In this document: one piece after another, positions 1 through 12,100 of the stretch
Layout of the letters: each line of letters begins with the position of its first letter
Position numbering within the stretch: position 1 is the stretch's first letter
Source of the DNA: Hymenolepis diminuta
Taxonomy: Eukaryota > Platyhelminthes > Cestoda > Cyclophyllidea > Hymenolepididae
NCBI GenBank assembly: GCA_900708905.1
Contig: CAADRB010000004.1
Location: 3,406,274 to 3,470,273 of the forward strand
DNA: 64,000 bases
Reading direction: 5' to 3'
Notes under the pieces: generated by a model
What the model saw: the letters and a program-made list of their open reading frames with translations, nothing else
Database searches by the model: none
What the model was told of the DNA's origin: nothing
Position numbers and translations under genes: made by a program

Positions 1-352
1 AAATCGGGGAAAATTGCTAATCGGGTTAAGGTTTAATTTCTCCACTCAGCAGATGCGGATCATGTTTTACATCACTTTGAGATTTTTCACCAATGCAATC
101 TAAAAAGCATAAAATTATGATGCAAAAAAACATTTGCAAATGAAAATAAAACGAGATAGGATGCACAACGCACCTACGTGAGTCTTCACAATGGAATTTT
201 CTTTCAAAATACTTCATGAGGGCGAAAATATGGATGATCCATACTCCTATATGCACTAAAGTAGCGTGATAGCAAGTTTTGAAGTCTGTGACAACAGAGC
301 AATGCCCGATAGATCCCATAATACACAATTCATAAATTGTACCTACATTCAG

Positions 353-710
353 CGTCGAGAAGATGCCGTCAAAATTGGTCTCCAATGCTGCATCTAGATG
401 GATGCAACATAACACAAAGTACACACAATACGTGCCGTCCATTTTGAGTAAAATAAGTGCTTTAGTAGTATCTTTGTCCGCCATAGGAAGTCCGCTAGTA
501 GAACAGGATGTCTGGTATGAAAAACTGTTTGAGAATTTGAAAGCAGTCTTAATATCGGATGAATATGATAATATAGACCATAGTATAAAACTGAAGAAAC
601 CAAGGAGACCAGCCAACCAAGACAATAAAGATCAAATTGAGTGTCTGTTACGTAGCCATAATGTCATGGTAGATCACGTTTGTTTATTGGCGAATAGCGA
701 TTGCGGATAA
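353..710 (+). CDS. Possible 3'-terminal exon of an unidentified gene
   Basis: An open frame follows a plausible acceptor (ttcag ending at 352) and runs to TAA at 708-710. If it is a stand-alone ORF it would start at ATG 363 (115 aa). The product is hydrophilic, with a Trp/Tyr/Leu-rich helical centre (WYEKLFENLKAVL), an acidic DEYDN stretch and a basic KLKKPRRP run near residue 80. The composition looks coding rather than random for AT-rich DNA. There is no signal peptide or membrane segment and I do not recognise a family. Upstream exons would lie outside the window. A 199-codon antisense frame over the same bases (26-625) has no ATG start and looks like a shadow. Chance occurrence cannot be excluded. 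Confidence 0.35.
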
Positions 711-3700
711 GAGAACTCGATGTAGCTTTGGACGATCCAGAGAGTTTTTCAATCGCCTTGAGATTATCATTATGTCCGAAGGCTCGGTGAAATATATGTA
801 GCATAAAACAATAATAATCCTAATATAGAGATATAAAAATTTATTAAATGAATGTAGAAAGAGAAGTGTAGAAAATATATTAGAAATATATTTAAAATAT
901 AAAGCAATAACCTGGAAACCAAGCGTGGTTTTCTCCTCAAGCAGGATATTGTTTCCCTCAATATGTATACCGAAAGTTCCACGATAGCATCGAATTAATT
1001 GAGTTATCACTCCTCAGTATTTTAACGGTAAATAAGTATAAGGTAATTACATTATGACCTTGATATAGTTTTCTTATATTAATAAAGCCTCGAGATATGA
1101 ATCGGATTCGTATATATTTCACTTTCAGTGTAAATATAGTGGCTAGAGCTGATGACTCACAGTTGCAAATGTAATATCAAAATCTAAATTTATTTATACA
1201 AATCAATTTAATGGAAATAAGTCGATAGGAAGGAAATATATCCATTAGTCAAAGCAGCATTATTTCTATCATAATTATCAGGTAAATTAGAAAAACAAGA
1301 AACAGAAAATCAAGAAAAATGAAAATTGCTCACAAAATGCCTTGGAATTTATGAAAAGGTATCAAAAGGATAGAAAGATATACGCAACAGTAAAGTACAG
1401 ACGGTCACAAAAATCTATGGGAAGATAGCTAATGATGAAAGATAGTAATATTGACGGGTAAGAGATATCGGAGTAGAAGAAATGGGTTAAAAAGGAAATG
1501 AAAAACTGAAAAAAATTTAATAGAGTTACGTGAACATATTATAATTTGAATGCACCAAGAAATAGAGTAATTAATCGCGAAAAAAATATAACAATTTCAC
1601 ACATCACCATGAGGACGAGATAATTAACTTTCAGCAACTAGTGATGATGTAAAGTAGAGATTTCGGAGACATTGAGAGAACAACTCAAATACATGATGAG
1701 CATTAAAAGGAATGGAATGGATTGTTAAGAAAAAATATGAAAGACGATAAAAAATAGTTTATATAATAATAAATTGTAGGGGAAAGATATAAATAAAAAA
1801 TATAAATAAATGAAAAATAAAGTGTACGAAAAATAAGATACCAAGAAAAACTGTTAAGTGGACATTAAACGCAAATGAGGTGAAGATGTTAATGGATAAA
1901 AATTTTAAGCGAGAATATATAGCGATAAAAGAAATGGATTAAAAGATCGTACACCGGGAAATGAAAAAGGGAATGTATAAGTGTAATATTACGAATTAAA
2001 TAATATGATATAGTGTATAGTTTAAAAATATAATGTATGAATGTCAGGGATCATGGATAAAGGAAAGGATCCCTTGATGGAAATGACATCTGTCGTCAAG
2101 GTATTGTTACGTGATCAAGAGGACAATAGCAATAAATCAGCAGTAACCAATAAGAAATTAAAAATGAAAGGATCACCTTAAGAAATTAATCGTAAAGGAA
2201 ATTAGTATTTTGCCAATTAAATATTAGTAATATTAGTGTTAGAAACTATTATGCTCACTGAACGCCGTATTAGTGTAGTACAAGCATAAAACAGGAAGTC
2301 GTCTGCAGTTAAAAATTTGTTTTGATTACGAAATGTAAATCATATAACCAGAAAGGAGTGTATACGATCACATCGACAAAATACACAGATAAGAAGATTG
2401 GGTCGACACGTTGCACGTCCTAGAATGACACTTCGGGTCCCGATAGAAAATATTAAAAGTAAATGGCCTTAACAACCAGGTAATGCACAATCTAAATTAA
2501 TTCCATTTGTCTGCTCAGTCAATCACTTGTTATGGCAACCAAAAGCCATATGTGAATTTTTCCAATTTTATCGTCTTTAAAAAGCAATTATTTACTAGGC
2601 CAAATTTTAATAAATAACCCAAGAATCTGAATATGCTGCTAATGATATAGTTCCACCCAAAAATAAAATCAAGAAGAGAACAAATGTTACTAAATTTCAT
2701 TTTCAATTCACGCAAGAAAAATAGAAGAAAAATGATACAAATTATTACGCAATGAAATTTCGCATATCCTCCTTTAGAACTGAACGAACTTAACTTCATT
2801 GTAAATCACCTTGGTGTTGAAAGTAACTGATCATCAATTCCTTCTGACGGGTAGCAGAAAAAACTGATTTAAAATTGGAATAACATGAAATTTTCATTAC
2901 CTCCGCCGGTATATTTTTCATGACTGCCTGTCAGTAATACTCCTACTGTTTTTTCGATGGATTGTCAGAAAACCTAATTCATCTGGCTGGTCACCTCGCT
3001 CGCTGCCAGTTCCGCATTCCGCAGGGAATGAAGTCCAGCTAAGGATCATGAGGAGGTTAGGTTGGATGTCCTGAGCAAAAGGACCTTATAAAAGGGAGTC
3101 TTAGCCCAATCCATCCCTCATAAACCAATCAAAATGCTCCATGGACGCATCTTCAGGCATTAAACCGAACAAAGAACCTGGATGAAGCTGACAGTGGTTA
3201 AACCTGGAAGAAAAATGATCTAAAAAACAAACCGTCAGCCAGTAATTCACTAATTCCTCATGTCTGTGCTTAGCCTACTTGCTGTCATTACGTTGGTCTA
3301 ACTAATATACCCATTACAGTGGATGCATTAATTACACGCATCCATCATCAACCGAAAGAAAAGTATGGAATGAAAATCAACAACACACTACACAATTCTA
3401 AAGACTACCAATAGCTAACAATTAAACTACCTGAATCAGAACCATCCAACTATTCACAAGTATAGGATACTTATGTGGCTGCGCCCGGCATATTAAAAGA
3501 AAAAAAGTAAGAAAGGAAAAATTAACGGTGATTCTTTAAAGAATTTTGATCATATTCTATTGTGCACCTTGTCACAACAGAGAGAGAGAGAGAGCCACTA
3601 AGAGAACTAAGAGTCATAAAAATTATATATCCTTGAAGAATACCTGAGTTATTTTATCACAAATCTTATTAAAACAAATTAAGATGATAAGGAGATGAAG

Positions 3701-4130
3701 AATCGCTGAAAATAAAGAAACGCTGCATTCAAAGAAGCCTTGCAAGCTATAAAAGGGATAAAGGATGCTAAGTGGTCTAAAATATCTGCATACGAACAAA
3801 TTACATACGAAGAAACTGGATATAAGAAGAAACGATGTGAGTTAAGAAACCCTTCATACTAAAAAACTCTAACAAACTCACGCTAGAAGAATTATAAATT
3901 CAAATAAAATGTAATCATACCAACAAAATAATACACACTGAGAAACTGTAAAAACAACGACACGATACATAAAGAAAGATCTCTTCATATAAGAGATATC
4001 ATATGTGAGAAAACCATGTAAGAAAAATAATACATAGATGAATCACTAAGATCTCTAAAAGACAGCATACGAAATCCACCACCCCGTGAACGCCCTAACC
4101 TTAAGAAGACCCTATAAGCAAGGGAGCAGC
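711..4130. other. Intergenic, AT-rich, no supported gene
   Basis: Only short frames full of Lys, Asn, Ile and Phe codons occur here. There is a 16-base (AG)n run at 3579-3594 and a somewhat GC-richer island at about 2990-3130 that I could not assign to a repeat family. Confidence 0.5.
3579..3594. repeat. (AG)n microsatellite
   Basis: Eight AG units in a row. Confidence 0.8.
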
Positions 4131-4349
4131 CTAGACGAAATGTAATGAACTATCACACGCAATCCAGGAAACATAGGTATGCTGACCCAAAATCCGATAC
4201 TTGTGTGAAGCCACATTCACTCTCCTCCCGACTGCAATTTTATTCCTGAACCAATGCCACTCAAAAGTCATGTGATTAACTTCGAAATTTAACAGACAGC
4301 CAAACATCAAATCGGAATTTGGCCTTGAGGTGTGTCTGATATTCACCCA
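4131..4349 (-). CDS. Possible Ig-like domain exon
   Basis: On the minus strand a strong acceptor (pyrimidine-rich tract ending TTTTCCAG, AG at 4350-4351) opens a frame that runs to a TAG at 4131. The segment has an Ig-like B/C-strand pattern: a Cys (FGCLL) followed 12 residues later by Trp (EWHWF), then a basic stretch (GRRVNV). A second Cys (WIACDSS) is nearer than usual, about 34 residues after the Trp, so the exon may really end at an internal donor near 4190 with the rest of the domain elsewhere. It is not obviously a member of the Ig-like family at 19-30 kb, whose Cys-to-Trp spacing is 19. No neighbouring exon was identified, so it could be a relic or a chance frame. Confidence 0.3.
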   Translation of the reverse strand, partial: WVNIRHTSRPNSDLMFGCLLNFEVNHMTFEWHWFRNKIAVGRRVNVASHKYRILGQHTYVSWIACDSSLHFV

Positions 4350-7300
4350 CTGGAAAATGAAAATTTTCTAGTGCATATAAAGTTTTAAAAATACTAGATT
4401 AAAATAAAATAATCTAACAAGTGTGGACCTCTAGTAATCTAGGACTGATTAAATGGAGAAAATCAGAGAGTTTCTAAGTACATGTTCAAGTAAATGAGAT
4501 GTTGATATAAATTTAAACATGCCAATAAATTAGTTCGTCTGGAATGGGAATTGATAGTCTTTTGTTTAAGGCTAAAACCTAGTGTTCGACTGAAATTATG
4601 TAATGCATCTCTAGAATACTAAGTATTCTCGAGGAGGGCATTAAACGTTAATAAAAGGTTAAGAAAACTAGGAACTTTAAAGTCAAAATAAGACTTACTA
4701 AACAATTCATAACTGTCGTCAAATTTATTCATTTGTGACCACTTAATTCTAGGTCATTATTTACGGCTACAATCGTGCTAGATATCTGGAAATGGCCTTT
4801 ACAGTTGGGAAATAATGTTTCACCTATAGGTAGTTAAATCCAATATCTAATAGTATTTTTTGCATTTGGGGATTTAAATTTGTGCTTTAGGATATTTGAA
4901 ATTTTGGCTTTATGATTGATGGTCAGAATTTTGTAAATTTTCGCACACTATTACAGCACAAAGCGCTACTTGAAACCAGAGGGAAACTGTTGCGCAAAAT
5001 TGGTATATCGAAGATAATAGACTATTTCTCTATGTATGAGAGTTTGTAGCTTGAAGACAACACCCAAAATCAATGGAGCATCAGCAACCGAACACAAATT
5101 TCCAGTCACAGCTTTGGGTAGCCACGTCCACTACGGCTATGGTTTATCTTGACCTTCAGGAAGGAAGGATAGTTCATATCGTTTGTTATTAAATGAAATT
5201 TCTTTACAACTTGAAAACCGATTGGAAAATATGTTAATGATAGCAACTAATAGATTTTTGTTCGCTAAAGAGATTTTGACACTTTTCAAGTTTCTTTCCT
5301 ATGAATTTCTGTCAAGTTTATCTGGTGATTGAGTTTGGTTTTGTGTATAGAAATGGTACTGCTTAAGTTTCCCAGCAAAGAAATCAATATGAGGAAATTT
5401 TTCATGAATTTTTCCTTTCATGATCTTATTTTCCATGGTAATGGAATGCAATTTGATTGGGAGACGCAGAGGGAAGGGATATGAGTTATTATTGAATTAA
5501 CGTAATGTCTGGAATGAGTGTGATTTTCGGGAGTAATCTGAAGTGGTTTAGCTGACTTCTATTTCATACAAATATGAGTCGTCTCTGATATGATACTGAG
5601 TGCCTAATGAAATCTTTGCTACAAATTCCTCTCAGTCTAATCTAGGAATGGGAGAATCGGAAAATAAAAAATTCATGTAAACAAGAGTCTTACATTTCAT
5701 CTGAACTCTGAAATCATCATGATATCTGCGTTTCCACTTTTATACTTAAAAATTTATTTCTGCACTATCTACGGATAAAAAAGCTGTATCCGTTTTATGT
5801 TAAGGCGTGATTTCTCTCTAACTCCAATATTATCCCCGTCTTTTCGACCCAGTTAGTAAAAGTTCAGTGCTGCTGGTAAAGCATAAGACCTGTTAATTCT
5901 CGTGCACCTTTCTGAGGCTATTCTGATGAAGATGGAAGTAGCCATGTATCAAGGTGACCGTTATGCAATTCGATTCAGATACTTGAACTTAACAACAATC
6001 AAATTAAACTACCCAGTACAACTCTCATGAAACCCCGCAATACTTTTAAAGTTGCATTTGAAGGTAATTAGATAAGATAATATGCATTCGGTATAATTTT
6101 ATTCCAACTTACAGCAAAAGAAAGTGAAAACTTATTTCATTCTGTTTATATTCACACGAACTTTGCTGACTACAGAAGATATCATAATCACTTCATTGAT
6201 ATAAGTCCTTTTACAACACACTGAGGAAACCATTGATTCAGTTATCACATTTTATACTCTGGCCGTGAACTGATTCTTACGTATTTGGGATCTAAACATC
6301 ACAAACTAACTTTCAAAAATTGCTAAATTCCTTTCAATACCAACCGTATCCTGTGTTGTTTAAAACTGGTAAACAGTTAACAAATTGTCATATCGCAAAA
6401 AAGCATAATTTTAGAAGCCGTAAAGTGATAACGGATAAACAATTCACTATCAGTTTAGGAGGCTGTTGTACAGCACTTGTCTTGAATAGGGCGTAGATAC
6501 AAATGAATTACTTTAGGTGAGAAACTCGAATTTTGCCTTTATTAGCCCGATTCAATTGGTGCGATTGGTCATTCAACTCACTGAATGAGCGTCATTGATA
6601 AGTTATTTCAAAAATTCACAAGATTAATATTTTACTTAAAATATCCTGCATAATTAAGTTGCTAGAAGTCACCACAACATTAATGCAAGATTTTAATCCT
6701 TTAGACCTTGTGAATCAGTCATGCATAAAAAATGCTTAAAATATCAAAATAAAATGAATACGTTAATTTCAAAGTTACAAACTCATTGCTAATGATTATA
6801 ATAAACACTTTACCTTGATTCGAAAACTTACCCTTAGACTTATGCTATAAACCACAAAAATTAAGGGCTAAAATGACGAGGTCCTATTGAAATAATGAAA
6901 ATAAGGACACAGATCATGTAACTGTGCTAAAATTGGCTCTGTTTCGTAAAAATTTCATTTTTTGTGACTTTCATCCCAGATATATTTTTCTTCTTTCCAA
7001 GGGACAAATTTGAATTAAAACAATAAAGCGAAAGAGACTGTGATGATCAATCTTTAGTAAACTCTAATAGCCACAAGCATGACCAGAAGAGTATTTTCAA
7101 ATTCCATCTGAAGAGATTTTTGAGTCCGTTCGAAATCCAAATCATCGTACATCTACATTTTATGCAATTATTTTGGCCGTATGACCGGTATTGTACTAAA
7201 ATCACAATTCAGACAGGCTTGGTATATAGTATTCAATACAAAGAGAGAAGTAAATAAATCTGAAGATGTCAATCTTATAAGTATAGATTTCTCTGGAAAT

Positions 7301-9026
7301 CGACATGGACCTTCCACTCTGTAATGACTATTTCACCCGCTCTCAACTAAATTAGAAAATAATGGTAAATATCTGGCATTCCAAAACGCATCATTCACAA
7401 GTTGATTTCCACAGAAATCAATGCTTGTAAGACTGAAATCTTCAGATTTATTTACTTTTCTATTTGTTAAATACATTACTGAATACCATATACAAGTCTG
7501 TCTAAATTATGATTTGATACACAATTATGAGTTTCAGAATACCGCATGGAAAAAACTATGGCACTTCAATATTTAAGGGAAAGCAACATTAATAAGAAGC
7601 AAAATTCTAGAAATTGCGATTACACGGCAATTCACGTCGTTACTGACAAGAAGAATCAAATGTTTCTTTAAACGAATGTGTGACAAATCATCAGCTAAGT
7701 ATCAAAACAAATATTCAAATTGATGATTGATGTTTTCCAGAGTTTTACAAAATCAATTTTTATCAGAAATTAAAAAAAAAAATTTAATCCGAATTGAGGT
7801 AATTGATAATTTTCTGTTTTCAAACCACTGATTCAAAAGAATTTTTACATTATTGAAAATAATTAACAAATACAAGTTAAGGGTCTTTAGATTTAAAGAA
7901 GATATTAAACCGAGACAGAACTGCTTCCCTAGATTCCCCATAAGGGATTTGGCGAAAGCATTTTTATGGAAATAACCTGTGCATTAGGCTCAAGAGATTC
8001 TGTCTGTAAAAATAACCATCAATAACAGTTTCGTAGTTTTCGTACTCTAACGATACCAAAATGGTCATTTCATATACGAATCCCTTATTTCTGTAAAACC
8101 GATAACTTAAAAAAAGAATGTGGAATTAAGATTTACATGGTTTGCGGATTTTTATTCGGATACTTGGTCAACAAAGTTTAATCTCCTCTGATACTGCATA
8201 TATAAAATCCCTTTAAAGAATTTGATGTAGAACACAATGAACACCGGTTCGAAAACACGGTCCTTTCTCTCCAGCTTTGGTAATTACTCACCGAGCGAGG
8301 AATAGAGTTACTTTACCCCATCTGCTGTCGCATTTCCTATTTGAGGATAATAATTCATTTAAATGCTAAATCAGCAAAATAACCGCAAGATTCTGGTAAA
8401 ATTTCAAATGAGCCTTCTGGAAGCGGTTTGTGATTTCTAAAAAAACAAGCAGAAGCAACTACAAAGAGGGATTTTATCTTGACAATGCGAATTTCATTTT
8501 ATTCAATAGAGGCATGGAAAACGTAATTCACAATCTAAATTTCTTTCTGTGCATCGATCCATATGGTTAATTTTGCATCCGTTAAATTATCGAGATCAAA
8601 CTGGTCATCCAGTGAACTCATTCTGCGGCTCTTAAATACTTAGACTACATATGACTATGCCGTAATGCAAACTGCAGATACAGAGGTTTGCAAGTTTAAA
8701 TGCTGTCAATCTAAACTTATACCAGCTAAAAGTCCTACCGAAATGAAGACGGAGATGATAGCACTAGGGCAATTTCAGGTGTTGCTTGGACCGTGAAACG
8801 TGTGATCATGAAAGTACAGGAGAATTCAAATCTCCGTTTATGAAAACCAGTGTAATTTTCCTTAGGTGCCTTGAAAACTATTCTCCAACGGGACAGAACT
8901 CATCAGGCATCCAAAAGATGTTAAGAACAGAGATGTTAACTGCAACTCGATCGCTAGGGATATCATTGCTATTCGAAGAAGGCATCTTCAAATTCTACTT
9001 TCCCCCGTATTTGTTGATTATAATCC
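4350..9026. other. Intergenic, AT-rich, contains one fold-back repeat
   Basis: No coding frame with convincing composition or splice sites was found in this stretch. The only structure seen is the inverted repeat at 7202-7514. It lies downstream of the minus-strand CYB5R4 gene, so its right end holds that gene's 3' UTR. Confidence 0.5.
7202..7514. repeat. Fold-back (long inverted repeat) element
   Basis: The left arm (about 7202-7306) and the reverse complement of the right arm (about 7397-7514) align along most of their length with a few mismatches and short indels. The best block pairs 7248-7306 with 7397-7460; both copies carry GTAAATAAATCTGAAGAT. Outer blocks also match (AATTCAGACAGGCTTG against AATTTAGACAGACTTG). 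A loop of about 90 bp separates the arms. It encodes nothing. The form is that of a fold-back/MITE-like element or a source of a long RNA hairpin; neither target-site duplications nor a family could be established. Confidence 0.65.
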
Positions 9027-9126
9027 TTAAAATTGGACATCTTCGTGTCCAAATCGTATTTGTAACTGATTACTTTTGTTAATCGAACAGATAAGCTTAC
9101 TAAATGCACGGAGGCAGCGAAAAGCA
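9027..9126 (-). other. CYB5R4: CYB5R4 probable last exon
   Basis: Acceptor ATATATAG precedes a 100-nt segment that completes the split Ser codon of exon 9 and ends [12 protein letters not shown] at 9027, like the aromatic C-termini of b5 reductases. The acceptor lacks a clear pyrimidine tract and the middle of the exon (about 20 residues) is longer than in relatives, so a further small intron or a different last exon is possible. Confidence 0.5.
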
Positions 9127-12100
9127 CTATATATATTTTTCTGAACTGAGTAGCGAACAAGTAAAAATCCTATTATGGAAAAATATCCACAAGATTTTGC
9201 AAATATATAGTCCTAGGAATGAAATTAAAAGCGACACTTTTGAACGTTGTTTAATTTAATACATTTCGATAAATTTACAACAGAAAATGATTGACTGATT
9301 GATTGATTAAGGAAAGTTTACTCTAAAACGCATAGAGAAGAGGCCCGGTGCAATGCAAGTTCAAATAAAAGCCTATTTGTCGGTTTTTATAAAACGTGAA
9401 CATTATGCTGTGAAATACCCCATTGCTCTGTCACCCTAAAGGAAATGAAAAAAGCAAGTCGATAAAAATATACACCCAAATTAATTTTTCATAAATGAAA
9501 GAAACTTACGATTTGGCAGCTAAATTGAATCCTGGTGGTCCGCAAATAAGGATCAAGGTAGATTCAACAGGCATGGCCACATCCTTACCGAAAAATTGGC
9601 ATGATTTTATATCCTTAATAGTACCAGAACGATGGTATGGAGAGAATAAATCTCCCTCGTCTGATAGCCAAAACTGTGGTTTAAATCTGAAAAAAGAGAC
9701 TATTATCTAAGCAGACTCTGTAATGACAGCACTATACATCTTATTGACAATCTCGATCTGTTTGCTCGTTACTATCAACAGATCTCCGCGATTATACCCG
9801 GTAAGGAGACGTATTCAGCATCTTCCCGAGTTCCTGTTTTCTCATACTTTAGGTTGGTAGTTAAGTGACCTTTATCGTTCTCAGACCTTAGCTAACAGCT
9901 GAGAACTTAAGGAACAATCTATCCCTGCAGTGAATCCCTGACTTTAACAATCTCAGCTACACATCTTTATTTAAAACATTTGAGAGGCCACAAGATACCC
10001 TCCCTATGCTATTTTTCAAGAAATCAAAACTAATCAGAAGTCTCAAAGCACCTAGCTTGAAAAGGGAAATAATAAAATATTATATAATATAGTATATGAA
10101 ATATTATATATATATATATATATATGTTTGGGACTTTAATTGCATCCCATCACCGTTAACAAAATCATTCATCTCTAGTGATCTGGAAGGGCACGCGGAC
10201 ACACTACCAACAAACAGTAATCAAATGAACTTTAAGCACGAACATCTTAATCGAGAGACTCGGAGTCGGATCCTGAAATTTGAACTCTGAGCCTTCAACA
10301 AATCCATCCATGAGACATCAACGCCATAATTTTAATTGAAATAAAGTCTGCTAAAATTCGTACTTAGTGAATCCCGACTTTACAATAGGACATATTTATA
10401 ATTTCCTGAACTTGCTTCTCCTTATTTTTCCGATTTATTCACCATCTACTTGAACAACTTTACCACTGTTAACGTCCAGATACTTCGCTATGAGAATTTT
10501 TGCCTTGTTATAACTAATAATGATACAGTGGGCGAAAAAAATATTCAAGATTTGGAAAGAATAAATGAATTAAATTGATCTTTTATTTATTTCCCGGCTC
10601 GAAGGAATTCAAGAAGATAGTCTCTAAATTCATTTGAAATCTAAAGCATACAAGCATGTACAAATGAAATGATAAGCCAACTGCAATTTAAAAAAAGTGC
10701 AAAGTAAACTAAGCGATATTCGTCTGTTAAGCTTTTATCAGCCAAACATTCCGCATTAATGAAGGCAAGTGGTGCTACCACCCAACCGTCGTGACATTCG
10801 AGATATACAACTTTTCTGCTACCAAACAAATTAGTATTGGTTACCGAAATAGGAAACAGTGAAAATCTAAAGAGAATACAACACTTCATTCATGAAAATT
10901 GACTTTAAATACAACTGTCTTGAAAAAATAATCCCCGAATGAAATTAACTTCTCAAATATTCTAATGATGTGAGGGATAGAAGAGGCGTAAATCAAAACT
11001 CCAGCTTTTCACTTTTCAAGAACGAAACCCTCGGTAAAGCTTTACGATGTATATTTAATATGAACACTAACCAAACTTCTTATTCGATCAAATATACTAA
11101 AGGTACAATAATCTTCTGGTAAGTAGAAGGATATTTCAAGATCTACTACCAGAGACGATGACTTTGGAACTCGCATTCCAGTATAAAAAGCGACACTTTT
11201 AACTAATAAACTACCAACCTCCCCTCAAAAAATCACTCACTCTAACTTCTTATTAGTTTTTAGAAAAAAATCAGACATGGTCTACCTTTCAGAGGCAAAG
11301 TTCACGAAATCATCGAACAACACCAAATCGGCATGACATCGATTGAACCAGAGAAGAGAAATCCTGCGTTCAGGGTAAAAGGAGGGGAGAAGAAATTTGA
11401 TGAGTGGTATGAAAGGTGTGATTCCACTTCCAGCGCACAAGATACACGTATTCTCCCAGGGACGAAAACCATCAGCACATCCCGGATTTACAATACGCTC
11501 GACTAGAATGCTTGAACTGAGATAACATTGGGGTAAACTAACTCTCAGTGTAGAGCCTACTGTAACACCATTGAGAATTCGTGAGACAGTACCATTTTCG
11601 TAGATCTTGACTAGAATATCAAAATACGATATATCCAGCGGCTCTTGAATCCGGTGGCCCGCGTCGTGGTGTAAAGTAACACAAGTAGGAGTATAAGGCC
11701 TTGTATGTTCTTCGCCTTTGCTATCTTTAACGCGGATATAGACATGACTCAAAAAGGGAATGGGGATGTGGGATGCGTTAGCTGGCCATCTCAGTCGAAT
11801 AAATCGGTAAATGCGGTTGAAATTACAACTGTTAGCAATCACTTCACAGTCCAGATAATCATCTAGCAAACACCGAATTTTGGTTAAATGAAAAGAGACA
11901 TTTACCAGGGTCCGGTAATTTTGAAAACTCCACAACTTCCTCCTGCAGAACACTTCCAACTGCACTGAAGTTCCGTTGAGATGATGAGACGTCATTAAAT
12001 CCAACACTCACACAAGCAGAAGGGTTTCGAACGTGGATAGACTTAGGACAAATTTCCATTTTGTCTAAACACGGCCTCAATCCAGGTAAAAGTCCTAAAG

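Noticed and set aside
26..625. 199-codon minus-strand frame at the left edge
   Set aside because: It starts at TTG, has Phe/Ile/Cys-rich AT-driven composition, and lies antisense to the better-composed plus-strand frame.
8786..9082. 98-codon plus-strand frame
   Set aside because: Overlaps the last CYB5R4 exon and 3' UTR on the other strand; no signal or domain.
10101..10125. (TA)n run as a regulatory element
   Set aside because: Simple AT repeat inside a CYB5R4 intron; no promoter context.
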